From contig NC_021686.1 of NCBI RefSeq assembly GCF_000247815.1, positions 12,402,562 to 12,466,561 of the forward strand: 64,000 nt of DNA, in the 5' to 3' direction. Positions 1 to 14,239 of the stretch are shown here, piece after piece. The translations under genes and the position numbers were made by a program. The notes beneath the pieces are model-generated. The model was not told the origin of the DNA, searched no databases, and worked only from the letters and a program-made list of their open reading frames with translations. This DNA comes from Ficedula albicollis. Taxonomy: Eukaryota; Chordata; Aves; Passeriformes; Muscicapidae. How positions within the stretch are numbered: the stretch's first letter is position 1; each line of letters begins with the position of its first letter.

Positions 1-125
1 TTTTTGCTGTTGTTCCTGTCAGGGTGAGCAGTCAGGGGCTTCATCCCTGCACGTTTTGCTGTTGTTCCAGGCAGGGTGTGTGGTCTGGGTGTCTGATCCC
101 TGGATGCTTTTTGCTGTCCCTGCAG

Positions 126-266
126 GAGCGGGACGGGATGCGGGCGATCCTGGAGTCGTACGACAGCGAGCTGAGCCCGGCCGAGCACTCGCCGCAGCTG
201 AGCCGCCGCATGCGCGAGGCCGAGGACATGGTGCAGAAGCTGCACGCCCACAACGCCGAGCTGGAG
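126..266 (+). CDS. MAD1L1: MAD1L1 internal exon (first of four in window)
   Basis: This exon encodes 47 codons of MAD1, the coiled-coil scaffold of the spindle assembly checkpoint that recruits MAD2 to unattached kinetochores. Seen: an open frame from ERDGMRAIL through RRMREAEDMVQK to HNAELE, flanked by a pyrimidine-rich tract ending tgcag (acceptor, 121-125) and a GT donor at 267 (gtaaca). The peptide closely resembles the human MAD1L1 segment I recall, including the SYDSEL and SPQL motifs. Both ends are phase 0. Every one of the 47 codons ends in G or C, and CpG is abundant, unlike the later exons. The donor lacks the usual G at +5. The open frame runs on past 266, but the protein continues cleanly at 27580, so 266 is the splice point. 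The identity is firm. The edges rest on splice dinucleotides and on homology from memory. Confidence 0.95.
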
Positions 267-3200
267 GTAACAAAGCAGCGTCCTGCTCTAACCCCAGGGG
301 TGGAGGAGCTGAGACCTCCTAGACTGAGGTGCCAGCTGACAGGATCTGCTCTTGCAGGAGCCAGATTTGTGACGTTCGCGCTCCGGAATCCCAGGATCAA
401 TAGAGGCAGGAGTTACTGCTCTGCAGCTGAAGCTGGCAGAAGCCAAGAATAATCATCTCTGGGTGTGCTGAGTGTGCTGTGCTGCACTGCGTGGCTGGAG
501 GGGCAACCACTCCCTGTGGTGAAAGGGCTGTGAGGGGTAGCAGGTGTGGGATCTGCTCTGTGGTGTAGTCAGAAATTCACCCCATCACATGTGTAATCAA
601 GGCTCTGCTGTACACAGTGTGAGCAACTTGTGTTTACTTCTTCATCCCTTAAGTAAAGCTGTTGTAAAGTGTCTGCTGTAAATTTTTCACTTCTTGGCAT
701 TGGGCCTGAAAAACCCCAGAATAGTGGTGACTATTAAATGCTTTTTACTGGGTTTTCTCTAAGAAAGACAACATTCTGTCCAAAGATAAAAGTATTTCTT
801 AAAGGAATTCCTATATTCTCCTTAGTTCTCTTTTTGAAAATTTGGAATCTGAAATGTGATTGTGGTGAGCTAAATGTTAGCCTGCATTGGCTAAATTGTT
901 CCTCTCTTCTGTTGTGCTTAGTGGAATGGGCTTTGTGGTCATGAGTTGAAATATTTGGAATCTATCTGTGATCTTAAAGCTTGGCAGCTTTATTACATCA
1001 GGCTTTACAATAGTCATAAGTATGTGTGTTTTTCTTCATGTCTAATTCCATCATCATGTAGATTTAGATGCTATAACTCAAATAGAGTAGAATGGTAGAA
1101 ATTGCTCCTTGGGTTAATGCACAAGCCATAGACTGAACTGTCTCTGTTGTTTCTGGCATCTTTAAAAATGCTTTTTCCTTGTGTTGGGAGATGGGGACTT
1201 ATTCCACGCAGTGCTGGCTCCAGTGATCTTTAAATCTTTAGAACAGCACAACATGATGTAGATGAGTGTCCTGGTATAGATCAATTTCTGTTTCTCTGAA
1301 AATGAATTCTGAAAAGTTTTGGGCAAGCTGATAAAGAAGTTAGCTGGTAACACCAGATAAAATGAAAATTTGCCTGAATTCATCTGCCTCAGAATGTTTC
1401 TCTGTTTTGTCTTTTGAACACTGTATTGCTTCCCAGCAGGCAGAGCAGGATTCAATGTTATAAAGGGTTAGGTGCCTATTTTATCCTGCTTCCTTAGTTG
1501 TTCCCAACAGTGGCTCTAGGTTGTTGCAGGGAGATTTTCTGAATTGTTTCCTTGAATGTGTCAGGTGTGCTGTGTTGTCTCCAGGCAATAGCAAATTTTA
1601 TCTTTTCTTCTTCAGATGAAAGCATGGAAGAGTGTAGGAACCATTTGGTTCTACCCCTTTAATTATTTATAGGGAACAAATTCTAAGTTTATTTTCATGG
1701 ATATGGATTAAGGGATACATGGAAAATTTCAGAAAGGAGCGGTGTTCTCTGGAGGTTTGTTGTGTATGATGTCAACCTCTAAGCCTTTCAAAGACTTTGC
1801 TAGAAGCAGGGTTCCAAGACCTGATATTTTCCTCCCAAAGTAAAATTTTATGCTTCAGCTTGATTGTGTTTGCCTTTCTGACTGCAGTGTTGGCTGCTGA
1901 ATCCCATCTGTTTTGAAATTTTGGGGGAAAAGTGTTTTGTTCCAGTAAAAATCAGAAAACTGGAAAGGGAAATGGAGGTACAGGCAGGACCCCTGGTGCT
2001 TCATCATCAGGAGCAGCAGCTGTAATCAGCTGCCAGTAGATCAAAGCTGCTGAGATGGTCGATGGCAGCTATTAATAACTCCTGCCTTGATGCTCTGCCC
2101 CCTCCCAGCTCTGCTGAGCCTCCCCATGAGGTTTGGAAATGTTGACACCTGCATGACTCAGCTCACAAACAGAGGAGACTGCTGGGATGAGGCACCTTGG
2201 AGCCTCAGGTGCTTGAGATGTGGGAGAAACAGCCTCTGTAGGGGAGTGAGGAGGGAAGGAAAAGGGAACTTGAGCATGTTTAAATCAGCGTGGCAGAAGG
2301 GCTGGAGCATCCTGGGAACCTCTGGTGTGGATGGGCTGGGGAGGGCAGCACTCAGACACAGGAGAACCAGGGGGGCTCGTGACAGCAGAGCCACCAGTGC
2401 ACAGCTATTCCAGACACATCCAGGGGAGGCCTGCAGAGAGGGACAGTGATGGATTTGAGCTGAAAAGGCCTGGCTGACACTTTTTGGAAGGCTGGCTTGG
2501 TTGAAGTGTGGCAAACAATCAAGATCAGCAGTTAGCAGGGGATGTGCTGCTGTGGATGCCCACAGAGGGGTCTCTGGCCCCAGCAGACAGTGGGACACAG
2601 TCCCTGGGTGCTCCATCTCTGCTGGGGAGGCTCCAGGTGTTGCTGTGGTCCAGGAGCTTCTGGAGTTTAACAAAGCCCTTGAAGACTCTGAGGTAAATAC
2701 AGCCTCCTGCATTACACTGTGTGTATTCTGCCCTTCAGCTTTGTCCATAAATCTTAATACTTGCACTATGAACCATATCTGTACTCTCTGGCTTTTTATC
2801 ACCGTGTTTTCCCCTTTTTAAAAATTTTTGCTACACAGTACTTAATTTAACAAAATCTTTCTGTGCTCCCTAGGAGAGAGCCCCTTAATAGTTTATTTTT
2901 TCTTTTTTATTCTGCTTGCCCAAATCTGTTACCAGAAACACCACTTCTGACAAAAGAAAGGAGGAAAAAAGGGATGTTCTTAACAGGGCTTTTTCCTTAC
3001 TCTGGAAAGGGGGGTTTCCCCATCCATTTCAGCAGCAGTCAGGAAGCTCTGGTGAAGGTGGAGTGATAGAGATAATACAGTTAGAGAGAGGAGGAAGCTG
3101 TGAGGGACTGGGAAGATTTTGGGCTGAGGCAACAGCTTTTAACTCATTAAGGAGATGAGGTCTCTGGTAGGTCCTCTGCTGGGTGTGCAAGTGGGAAGCT

Positions 3201-6200
3201 GCTTAAAAGAGCAGAGGGAATGTGAGAGGAGAGTGCAAGCCCTGGAAGGGGCTGTGTGTGAGGGTCAGTCTGCTGGGAGGATGGAGTTAGGACACACAGG
3301 GAGCTGTGCCCCAGCCCTTGCTGGGCAGGAGAGCTGCTGGGAGCACTGCACTGCCTGCATCAGACATCACCTGGATTACAGACACCTTCCAGAAACTAGG
3401 ATACAGCAGGATGCTTTGATCCCAGATCATTTCAGAGGCAATACTGCAGAAGAGCCACTCCTGTCAGAGCTTGGTGGGGCAGAGGACTGAAAGGCAAAGA
3501 AAGGCTGATGGGGAGCTTTTTAAATCCCCTTCACTGATGATGGATGAGAAAAGCTGGATCTGTAATGCATGGACATGCAAACACATGGACAAGCAGCTGC
3601 TTTCTCCTCCCCAGAACTGCCTGCCCCCAGCCCAGCCCCCTTCTCCACAGGGCTGATGTGGCTGGAGGGGTTCAAGGAATCATTTTACAGTGTTGAATGT
3701 AAAGCATGGAGAGATGCAAAGAAAAGTGCCATCTGAAATGGTGGCTGGAAAAGCAAGCAGGCTGTGTCAGCCCATTTCACGTGGTTAATGAAGTGTCACT
3801 CACCATCTTTTTAAAAGTGTGTTTTGGAACTGGAGAGGGAATGAGTTTGTCCCTGGCCAGCCTGTTATAAATACTTTAACAGAAATGTAACTGTATTTTT
3901 ATGGCAGAGTGAGTTTTTGTTTTGATACTGGTCATATTAATAGTTTTCTTGCCAATCTTGGTTTTTACCACCTTAGCTCTCATTACTTGTAAGCTGAATA
4001 CTTTTTCAAGCTGAATATGTCAAAACAAAAAGCTTCTGCACATGCAGCAGCCACTGTGAAAAAGCTTTGATGTGGAGTTTAGTGTTTGAAAAGTTAAATC
4101 CAGCTGCACAAAAGGGAGATAATCATAAATACAACTGCATTAATAGTGATTTTATTACAACACTCCTGGCTCCATACGAAACTTTAATGAAGAGAGATTT
4201 GCAAGGAAGACTCATGCTGACACCTTCAATGGTCTCCAGCATCTTTTACATTGAGAGATTTCCCCTGTCTGTGAGCACCATATGCACTCTAATCAGTTAA
4301 TTGTGAGTCTGACAGTTTCAGCACATGAAATGCCATATGTTCTGTGTTTTTGTTCCATTACTGCTGACCTCAAAACTCACTGGCCAGATATTGTCACATT
4401 ATCGGCCCCTGATAAGTGCAATGCATCTGCTGATGGTGAAACCTGGACCTTGCTGATTTTGTGGTGTTAAGTCACCAATCTGCTCCTTTTGAAGGGGGTT
4501 TGCTCAGCAGCCACCCCAGTGCTTAAAGTGCTTAAATTTTACACTGAATGCATTAAAATGTTAATTTGAGCAGCTCACAGTTCTTCCTTGTCTTTCACCC
4601 AGCTTCCCCCATCAGCACTTTTCCATTTTTTTGCCTTCTTTTTTTTTTCCTCCCCTTTGATCCACACTTTGTGTTTATCTTGCTCCTTTGCCATATTTTT
4701 TCTCCCCCTCAAAGGTAGATTGCTCCTTTACACAGCAGAAGGGGCTTCTGTGGTGGTGGGAACTTTAGAGAGATGTTTCCTCCCATCTGTGCAAGGTACA
4801 GAGGAGTTTGTTTTCATTTTATGTTTCTCCTACCTGCTTTCTCTACCTCTCTGCTGCCATCCAACCTTTTTTTGCTCAGTGACAACTTTTAGGAAGCAGC
4901 AAGATGATTGCTGTGCTCACTCTGGATGCCCATAAGGAGCAAATCAGAATCACTAGAGCTTTCCTGCCACTCCAGAATGTTTCACTTGCCCAGACTTCTG
5001 TTGTCACTGTAGCATCTGATCTGTGGCTGGTGGGAGAAAGCAGTTCTCTCTCTAGAGATGGTGCTGAGATTCTCCACGCATCAGCTCCCACTGATTGCTG
5101 GAGCAGTCACAGGGCTGAACATCATCTCCTGACAAAGCAAACACCTTGTTGAAGTAGCACTTGGAACCCAAATGCTTTGGCATCTCTTGGCAGACTCGAG
5201 CCTTCCCAGGAACCACTGAGGTCCTCTGCACTTGTTTTTTTTTGCTAAAGGAGAGCAGGTCAGGCCTGTGTTCTCTGCAGTCCTGCTAAATGGATTATCT
5301 TGGGTTCTCTGTTATTTCACTGTCTCATCTTCCTTCAGACCTGAGTGACCTTATTGAGCCAGTGAGTCATTAGTTTCTTCTCTTCCCTTTCACACCTGCC
5401 AGTGACTGTGTTTTGGGAGAACACCTGGCAAATAATCATCATATAAATGAGGAAGTCAAGAAACCAAGAGGTTTAATGATTTATTAAAGATGACAGTACC
5501 TGCCCTGTGGAAGGACAGTGACACTTAAAACTAACCGATGCTGCAGCAGATCCTGTCTCTGTGTATCTGAGACTTCTTGTTTGGTCAAACTAGATTTTAA
5601 AACTCAGTTGCTCTTAGTTTTTTTGAGGAGATTCCTCATTTTGGATCTGTCCTGAAAGTCGGTAATTGATCAAGAGAAGCAGTCCGTGGCACTTCCTTAC
5701 ACTGGAGATACTCTGCACAAGCCAGCATTGTTTTCACTACAGGGAGATTTTTTTTTACAGCTATTTTTAGTGTGTGGATGCTTTGACAGTTTAAGAATGG
5801 CTTTAAGTCAGCAGTTTCCAGGGACCACAGCTAACTGGAAGCAACCTCCATCATTCTCAGGAATGAGAATGTCCTGTCACCAACTTGCATAGGGTGAATC
5901 ATTAACTAAGACAACTTCTCCAGCCTGGGAAAAGCTGCCTTGTGGACAAGCCCCCATAAAAATACCCCCAGCTGCAAACACACCAGCAGCCTCAAGGACA
6001 CTTTTGCCTCTTGGCTGTGCATTGAAGTGCAGGGGACAGAAAAGTGTTTTCCACCTCTGCAGTTCTTGAGTGCTTCAAGTGCAGTAAGGACAGGGATAGA
6101 CAATTGTAATTGCTGTCACCTCTTGCTGAAAGTCACAGTCCTGGTGCAGATGCAGTCAGTGACACCTTGCCCCTTGTTCTCTTGTTGGGTCATGTCTTGA

Positions 6201-9200
6201 CTCTCTCATGTAAAGATGTGCAGTAATGATAAATATAACTTGTGTTGGCAGTGCAGGGAGTTCAGAGTGGACTCTGGCTGAGTGCTTCAAGCCTGCAGGA
6301 AGTACAGCCCACCTAGGTGAGACTGTGCTGATATCATTGTCCTGCTGTCCAGGTTTGATGTTCAGAGGATCTGGGAATGCTCCTGTACTCAGGCTGTAAG
6401 TACTCACTTCTGCCCTGGCAGATTGATAGATGTCAGCAACAGAAAAATCTTCCCTTTTTCCCAAGAATGCTCTACTTAAAATGCTCTTGGTATGAACAAA
6501 TCCTCCTTAGCCTTTTCTGGTGATGTTATGAATAACCAAGCACAAAAGAGGCTCGACCTAAGGAATTTGGATTAGCTTCAGATGTCCATGGCTATAGGAA
6601 ACACAAGAAACAGATGAACTGTGTCTAAATTCCTACAGAAGATTTAAAATTGGGTTCTTTCTTAGTGATGTATTGGAAAGAGCCGATAACTGAGGTGCAG
6701 TTATGAGTCACATTCACCACAATAGAACAGGGGAGAGCGTTTCATGCGATGCTGAGAGCTTTAAAACGCTTTGCACTGGAGAGCCTGCGTGCCTGTGCTG
6801 AGAGATACAGGCTCTGCAATTAGATGTCTTTAGGTGGAGGAGGAGGAAGCAGGAATACATTTGAAGTGGGAGCAGTGGCTTCATCCACAGCAAAAGCATT
6901 GCATAAAAGAGCTCCTTCTGTGCAATGGGGTGCAAATCCCCTCCTGCTGCGAGGTGCAGCTGGGGAACAGGGCTGGACTGGGGCACAGGCAGAGCAGTGG
7001 TGACACGTCTCTTCCCTCTGAGGCTGAAGACAGAAAAAGGCAAATTAAGTATTTTTGGGGAATGAATTAGGAATGGATAGCTTCCAGCTTTTCAGAGGGA
7101 AGGCTTTGAAAGAGGAGAAGCATGTTCTTATGTTGGTCTCCATCACTTGCTGCTGCAGGCAGTGTGGAGGGATGAATGGGAGGCAGCAGAGAGGTTGCTG
7201 GTCAAATTCTTCTAGAACTTGCATCATTTTCCAGCGTTGCTTTCCACAATTGCAGAATTGTTTGGTTTTCTGTGATGTTAGAGAAACATTCAACATTAGG
7301 ACTACTGCTTTCTGTGTTTGATTTGGAGATTTAACCTCTATGAATCTCTTCCAAGCTGGAAAGTGGTGATTTGAGAGGGCACTGGTCTGACCCACGTGCA
7401 CTGTGCAGCAGCAGCCCATGGCACTGCTGTGCCACACATCTGGTTTGCCTTGGGCAGGGATGGTTCAAGTTTGCTAACAGCTTCCAAGGTGTATGGTGCC
7501 TTTCTGGAATGAGGTGATGGGATCTCCTGGGAGGCAGTGCCACATCCTCCACAGCACTTCCAGCCCAGAGTTTCCTGGGGTGGGTGATATGTGTTCATGT
7601 GGCTCAACCACCAGATAAATATTTTGGTGCCTGCCTCTTTAGGAAAGGGAGAATTTGGGGAAATGGGAGAATTGGCCAGGACTGTCCAGTTTCTCTCCAG
7701 ACCAGAAGCTGGGCTTGTCTTGTGTTTCCCAGAGGGGCTCTCAGGCCAGTGCTTCTCCTCTCTTGAACTCTATCAGTGAATCAATCAGGCTCAGGCCAAT
7801 AATGTCTCCTGTTTGTTAGAACTGCTGCTGTAAAGGCTTCATTGATGTGAAACCTTTACCAGTCCAAGCAATTTTGAGGAGAAAGGAAATAAATATCTCC
7901 TAAAAAAAGGTAAAAGCTAAGATTACACATTGGGATAATGTTTTACACAGAAATTTTACCTATTCCCCAGCTTTGAGTTGTATTAATAAGATTAAAAAAC
8001 TCTTTTCTGGGAGTCTTGAGATGTTCTGAACTTGTTGATTTTTATAATCATTGGATTTGAGTTCTGTGATTTGTAGTGCTTCATTTCAGAATAATTGCCT
8101 AATCACTGCATAATTTAAGATTTAAAGTACGTAGTTGTAAATGTTTTCATGTCATATTTTAATTCATGATGATGGTGACCTGCAAGAGCGAATTATATTT
8201 TTAATTATTATTTTCTGTTTGAAAACATCCTGTAAAGATTCCAAGGGCTTCCTGTAGGGCCTCCACATAGGCTCAGCACAGTTGTGCTCACTGCATTTCT
8301 GTGGGGTCCAGCTACAGAGTTCTGTTGAAATCCTGTTATTGAATAGTTACAACATATAAACAGAAAAAATGCTTTGAGGAAACACCACCAACATAAGCTT
8401 GTTCCCATGCTCTTGTGGATGCCAACACTCCTGCTCTTTGCGGTTTGCAAGGATTGTAAGATCCACTTTAACATGCTTAATACTTTGGTTATTGTGGCAA
8501 TTAGAACAACAGTAGTTGCTGTCTTGATTTTCTTTTTGAAGTCCATTGATTCTTTATTTTGGCCTTAATTACAAGTAGTAGAAGAGGTGTTTCTTCAGGG
8601 AACTAATTAGTCTTAAAAGCCTGGTTCAGGTAGTACCTGAGCTGTTTGTCAAATGGGGCCTAAATGCAAGTGCCAGTTGCAGTTGTTTTGTTTCAGAACA
8701 TCCATAATTGTTCACCCCTAGTACTTTTCCACATTACAAGTTCTGTTTGCTCCCATCTGTTCACTCAGCCTTTCACCATGGCCTGGGCTGTCCAGAGGCT
8801 GCAGCACCTCCATTTCCTCAGCCTGGTTTGTGTTAAGGTTGTGCATTTGAGCACGGCACCATTGCCAGTCAAAACTGGAACAGAATTCAAAGGAAGGTGC
8901 CTGGATTTCTCTCTATATTTTTCTCTTTTTCACTTCAGTGTGACCAGCCTACTAATATTTGGATAAGGCTGGGAGCAGAGTAAGTGAAAAACCCAGCTGA
9001 CAGCAGTTCTCACCATGCTGTGAATAAAAACTAAGCTGTTGATATAGATCTCCTCTGTCCAGGGGTGGTCCAGGTAAATTGTAAGGAACAATTCTTCTTT
9101 CTCAGAGTCTCTGCAAGTTATCTATTTGCTTTAATCAGTGTTAATGTCAAATGTGCTTTGATGGTGCTAAAAGCTTTTTAGCAAAACAAACTGAAAGTCC

Positions 9201-12200
9201 AGAGTTGTGGAGAAAGCTGTGATCTTCCTGTGATACAAGCTGTAACATTTTTCTTTGGAATTTTATTTATGCAGTTTAATAAAACAGGCAGTGCTGTAGA
9301 ACACACGTGCCATGAATCCAGCTGTGGTGACAGTGTCGTGGCTATGAAATGCATGGCACATCGATCTGACATATTGATGTGATTTATGTTTTCAATTTGT
9401 TTAAACGGCTCTAATGGTTGCAGCTTTGACAGATGTACACTCAGATTTCCAGTTCTGTTCAAGCCCACATTAAAAACACAACTGATTCCTGGCTTAAGAC
9501 ATTGATTTTTATCTGTTCTGTGTTCCTGTGCCTGCATTCCACATGTCAGACTCCCAAGCCAGAGCTTTTGTGGCATCAACTTCACTTCTTTTTGGAAAAT
9601 TGTAGAGACAGTTCATTTTCATTGGAAAGCTGATTCTTGGAAGAGTTGCTAAACCTAAGTATTTTTTGATTTTTCAAGGAAATCAACAAGAAGCCTGAAA
9701 GATTATATGTTATGGTATTAATGGTGTATAAAAGCCCAATGAGATATTCAGAAACCATGAATGTGAACAGAGTAATTACTTTGTAGAGGTTATTTTAAGT
9801 AGAATATCATGTGTAATGGCAGAGGGTTTGAGGCTCCTTTGTATAAAGGTTACCACTGTGCATTATTTATATACACAAAGAAATGATGAGTGTCTGTATC
9901 TGTATTAATTATTGAAGTATGTCTTGAGAGCCTGCAAACTCTGAATTTTTCATAAAATCTAGGCTGTGCAGTGCAGTTGGGAATTGACCTGATGGTTGAG
10001 ACCCTACACCAGTGATTTTTGTGGCAGATATTATTGCAAAGCCAGTTGCTTTCAGCCCTACTTTTGACAACTCTATTCTGAGTACTCTTAATTTTCTTAA
10101 CATATAGAGCAAAGTTCTTCACTTTCTGGTTTATTCCCTTTTACAAGAGGTCGTTTCATGAGTGAAAATGCAGCCCTGGGATAGATCAGCCCCTGGTATC
10201 TCACATACTCAGATAAAATGTGTGCTTCTTTGACCTCCATGGGTCTAGTTCCACATCAGCAAAATCAGGCGCTGTTTCTGAAGTGTTCTGTGACCTTTGG
10301 CATGAAGGAAGGTGAGAGGGACAGCAGGAGTGATGTCTGCAGTGACAACCCCAGCTCCCCTGGGTGGGAACACCCAGCAGTGACTAATGTTCATTAGTTA
10401 TTTGCCTTGCACAGGTGTGGGTGTGAAGGGGCAGGAGCCCCTCACTTGCAGAGTGCTGAAATGAGACCCTTCCTCAAAGAGCCTGCAGGTACCTGGAGGT
10501 ACCTGGTACCATCCCCAGCACTGTTCCTGCTCAGAGGGGATGGATGCTGCCCTTCCTGCTCCAGGGGATTGCTCTGTACCCTGTGCTTCAGGATCATCTG
10601 AGTGTTCCTAATTGTCTCTCAGCTGCAGCATGGCAGCCTGCAGAGCTGCTGAAAAGAGAGGAGTTGTTGGCATTATGGATGGTATTTATTTAGAGCTGCT
10701 CATTGTGCTTGGCAGAGGCTGCCTGGGGGGGGCTGTGATGAGTGCAAAACTACCTATGCAGATGGATTTAATTCCTGGGAATGTGTACAGCTGTATAAAA
10801 TACATGGTGAGTCTCAAATTCTTTCAACATACATGGTAGCAAACACACCCAAGTTTGTTTGAAAGTGTCAGTTAATTATTTTCATGTATTATTACTCTCA
10901 AAAGGCACCATGTAAATACACATATACACATATGTAAGTGTTCCCAGGAAAGCATATCTAAAGAGCTCTAGATGAATGATTTTACACACTCAAAACAATA
11001 ATATCCCAGGCTAATTCTAATACAGGCTTTTTATTGCTTTGCTGTTTAGGTCCATTTTTGAAGACAGCAGGTGAGACCATCACAGCTGTATAGAGAAATG
11101 ACAATTATCTTCCAAGTGCAGTGTGACCTTATCATTCATAAGTGGCATTTCCTTTCAGGATAATGAGCACCTTTTTATTTAGGCCAGTGATATCCACAGT
11201 CCTTGTGTCCAGTTCCTACAGCCCATCCACACTGCACACATTACTGCAGTTATTGTGGAGATTATTTTCTGTTACATTCCACTTGCTCTTTGGATTATGC
11301 TTTTTTCTGACCAGCAAAGGGGACTGAGGAAAGCAAAGGTCACACTCAGGTCTTCATGAATATCTGGAGGCTGCTGCATGGCACAAATATCACTTCTACA
11401 GCAAATGTGCATTTATATACCTTTCCTCTGTGGCTTCGTGCATCAAAAGTGAGTCACTATTTTGGCGTGTATCAGTCTGGGACAAACAAGCTGGCATTGC
11501 CCTGGGGTGAGGCACCTTTAAGCACAAGTAAATCTGTGTAGCTGTTTATCTGCTAGGTTAAGAAGAAAGAAAATTAAAACATGAAAAGAATCTAAAAAAA
11601 GCAAGTGTTGGCAATTCTTACTCGTAAGTATTTATGTGAAGGAGCTCTCTGTCATGCTCCATGGTGCTTTGCCACCAGCAGCCTCTGGAGCACAGCTCCC
11701 AGCCCTGAACATCCCACTGTGCCCTGGGGAGCAGTTCAACACAGCCTGTGCCTGTGTGGCAGGAGCTAGTAACTGAGAGTATCTTGGCTAACGCCTGACT
11801 TCTTCCCTTCCCCTGCCAAAGGGAGATCTCTCATGGTTCTGTAGCACAGTTCTGCTCAACAGGCATCCAGGAGCAAGGAAACCCAAAGGTTTCTAATGGG
11901 ACCATCAGGCACTTTCACCTTTTGCCTTGTCAGGCTGTATTTGCTGGAGCAAGAAGCAACTGTGAGTTGCTGGATTGCTTTCCTGAAATGAGTTGCTGTT
12001 TGGTTCACCCAGAGAAGATAAACACCCGTATCTCAGAAATATCATCCTGTCTGGCATCTCTGGCAGTCTCAGCAGAAAGGCCAAGGGAAACAAATGGGCC
12101 ACATGTAAGATAAAATTGCAGTGCTCCCTCTGGAGTTAATTCTTTCAGCCCAAAACTGAGCAGCACTGCTGGGGCAACATATGGAAACATTCTCCTCTGT

Positions 12201-13509
12201 TCCTGCTGCTCAGTTCTGTGGATAAACAAAGGGCTTCAGCCCTGGCCTGATTAACCCTGCACTTTGCCCTCTCCTGCAGGATCTTACAGTGAGAATTAAA
12301 CTGATGATTGGCAAACACAGATTATGTACCAGGCTGGTGCAGTGCAAGGATGTTCTTTACTTGCTCTGCTCCTGTCTCTGCAGGGGTTTTTCTTTTACCC
12401 CTTGCATACCCTTTCCAAGGTTTTCCTTTTATTTTAAGTAGGGTAAGATATTAACTGATGTTTAAAAATTTGGATTTCTGGCCATTTTGACAGCTTCCTC
12501 CTACAGGAGGAAACAATTAATTTTGAGAAAGCTATAAATCTGTGCAGAGCTGATGTGGCATCAGCCTCCATCCCCATGGAGTAGAAGGCTCTGAGGAGGT
12601 CCTGGCTGCTCACTGCCACGATATTGCAAGGAAATACTTTGCAGGAGTAGAGAAGGTCTTTAAAGCTAGTCAGACTCCTTGGGAAGGGAAACCAGAAGGT
12701 TTTCTGCAGCCTGGATTCTGTGAGAGCCTCCTTCAGGCTTGAAAGAAGGAGCATAAGATTAAGAGGAGTAATTAAAAGTGCTAGAAAGCTGGAGACTGGG
12801 GATGCTGTGGGCAGTCAGACTGGCTGTGGGAGAGAGGAGGAGAGTGAGCAGACAGTTGGAACTAGAGCTGTGAAATAGGCTCCAGCTATTTTGAGAAGTG
12901 ATTATTCAATATTTAAAAAGTAGTTTATTAGAAATTTCCCTGCAAATGCTTTTCAGAAACTGGATTCTCTCTGGGTGTGACTCAGATTCCTCCAGCTCTG
13001 GTGTTCATTGACACAAGTATTTTCACTTCTTTCACTTTATGATGTGGATGGCTGCTTAACTTTAATAGTTTTGAGGCCACTCCTGTTTTGGATGGCTCTT
13101 GGCACTAGAGAGCTGCAGAAACACTTCCAATGCTTTTCTTTAACGCTGCACTTCCTATGTTCAGTCTGATATGTAGGAAAAACTAGAAATTAGTCCAAGA
13201 TGGCCCACAGAAGCTTGACTTTGCAGTTACTGATAATATAAAAGCCTTCTTCAAGCTGTGGGTGTGAAGGGACTTTGGGGGCATACCTAGCTCCAAGTCT
13301 GTGTGCCTGTTCCCATCTCTGATCCTTCACTGCTCTGGAGAACCAGAGGCACAAAGGTATTTGCACATTTCATACATTTGAATGTCTTCATATATCCCTA
13401 TCCCTCCTTCCCACACCCCATCTTCTTCTGTTTCTTTATATTTTTACCACATTTCTTCTACCTCAACAGCCACCTCCTTCCCAACAGACCATTAAGCAAT
13501 AACAAGAGA

Positions 13510-13544
13510 AAACAAAACAAACAAACAAACAAAAAAACAAAAAA
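13510..13544. repeat. A-rich CAAA microsatellite
   Basis: The run reads aaacaaaacaaacaaacaaac and continues as aaaaaaacaaaaaa: a short CAAA-type simple repeat of about 35 bp, possibly the degraded tail of an unrecognised retroposon. Confidence 0.8.
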
Positions 13545-14239
13545 CCCTTGCTGTTCCCTTCAAGTGCTTGCCTTGCATTTGCTGCCTATTTATAGCTGAT
13601 TCATTTAAACCACAGTGGCAGTCAATCAGAAATGTGGTGAATCCTTCTTTCAAGAGCATGCCAAGAAAGGATCTTTTTTAGTTTGCTTGCTTTATTTATG
13701 ATTTTTGCTGGAGCCTCTACAGTGTGCCTAAATTCCATTGGGATTTATTTATTTTGAATAAATTCTCAGATAAAAGTACAAGAGTTTTGTTCCTCTTCTT
13801 AGAAGTTACAGGAGCATGACCATGGTGTGCAGGGATATATGCTTTTATTTGAGGGTATTTTACACCCTTTTTTTCTTCCAGTTGGAATCTTGGAGGAATT
13901 TTTACTTTTTCAGTGTAAGGAATATCTTTGGATAGAGAGGCTGTTCCCTTCTGGGTTTTTTTCCTTCCAGCTTTTTTCCCTTAAACTTCAGGCAAATTCT
14001 GCCTCTAATCTGTAACACAAACTAAACCTGATGGGGTAAAATATTGTAACTGGACATTATGACTGTCCATGTGGCCTTGCAAATTTCATGTGATCTATGG
14101 TTTTTCCTTTTATTGAACAGCTTGGTGCTGATCTGCTTCAGCCCTTTGTGGGGTTTTTACTGGTGTATCCCAAACAACGAGGCAGGAGCTGTGGGTGAGA
14201 CGCTTGTACACCACAGGTGAGAGGCTGCACAAGACCCAC

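Noticed and set aside
24..452. Continuous frame covering the first exon and flanks
   Set aside because: Only 126-266 matches MAD1. The upstream part is the pyrimidine-rich acceptor region, and the part after 266 does not continue the protein, which resumes at 27580.
2158..2802. Open frame of 214 codons on the minus strand
   Set aside because: Low-complexity, Ser/Leu/Pro-rich composition and no family resemblance. It is opposite to ordinary intron sequence and probably random.
3520..3560. Box C-like words (tgatgatgg) suggesting an intronic snoRNA
   Set aside because: No properly spaced D box or terminal stem could be found here or at similar tgatgat words elsewhere, such as 8166 and 36780.
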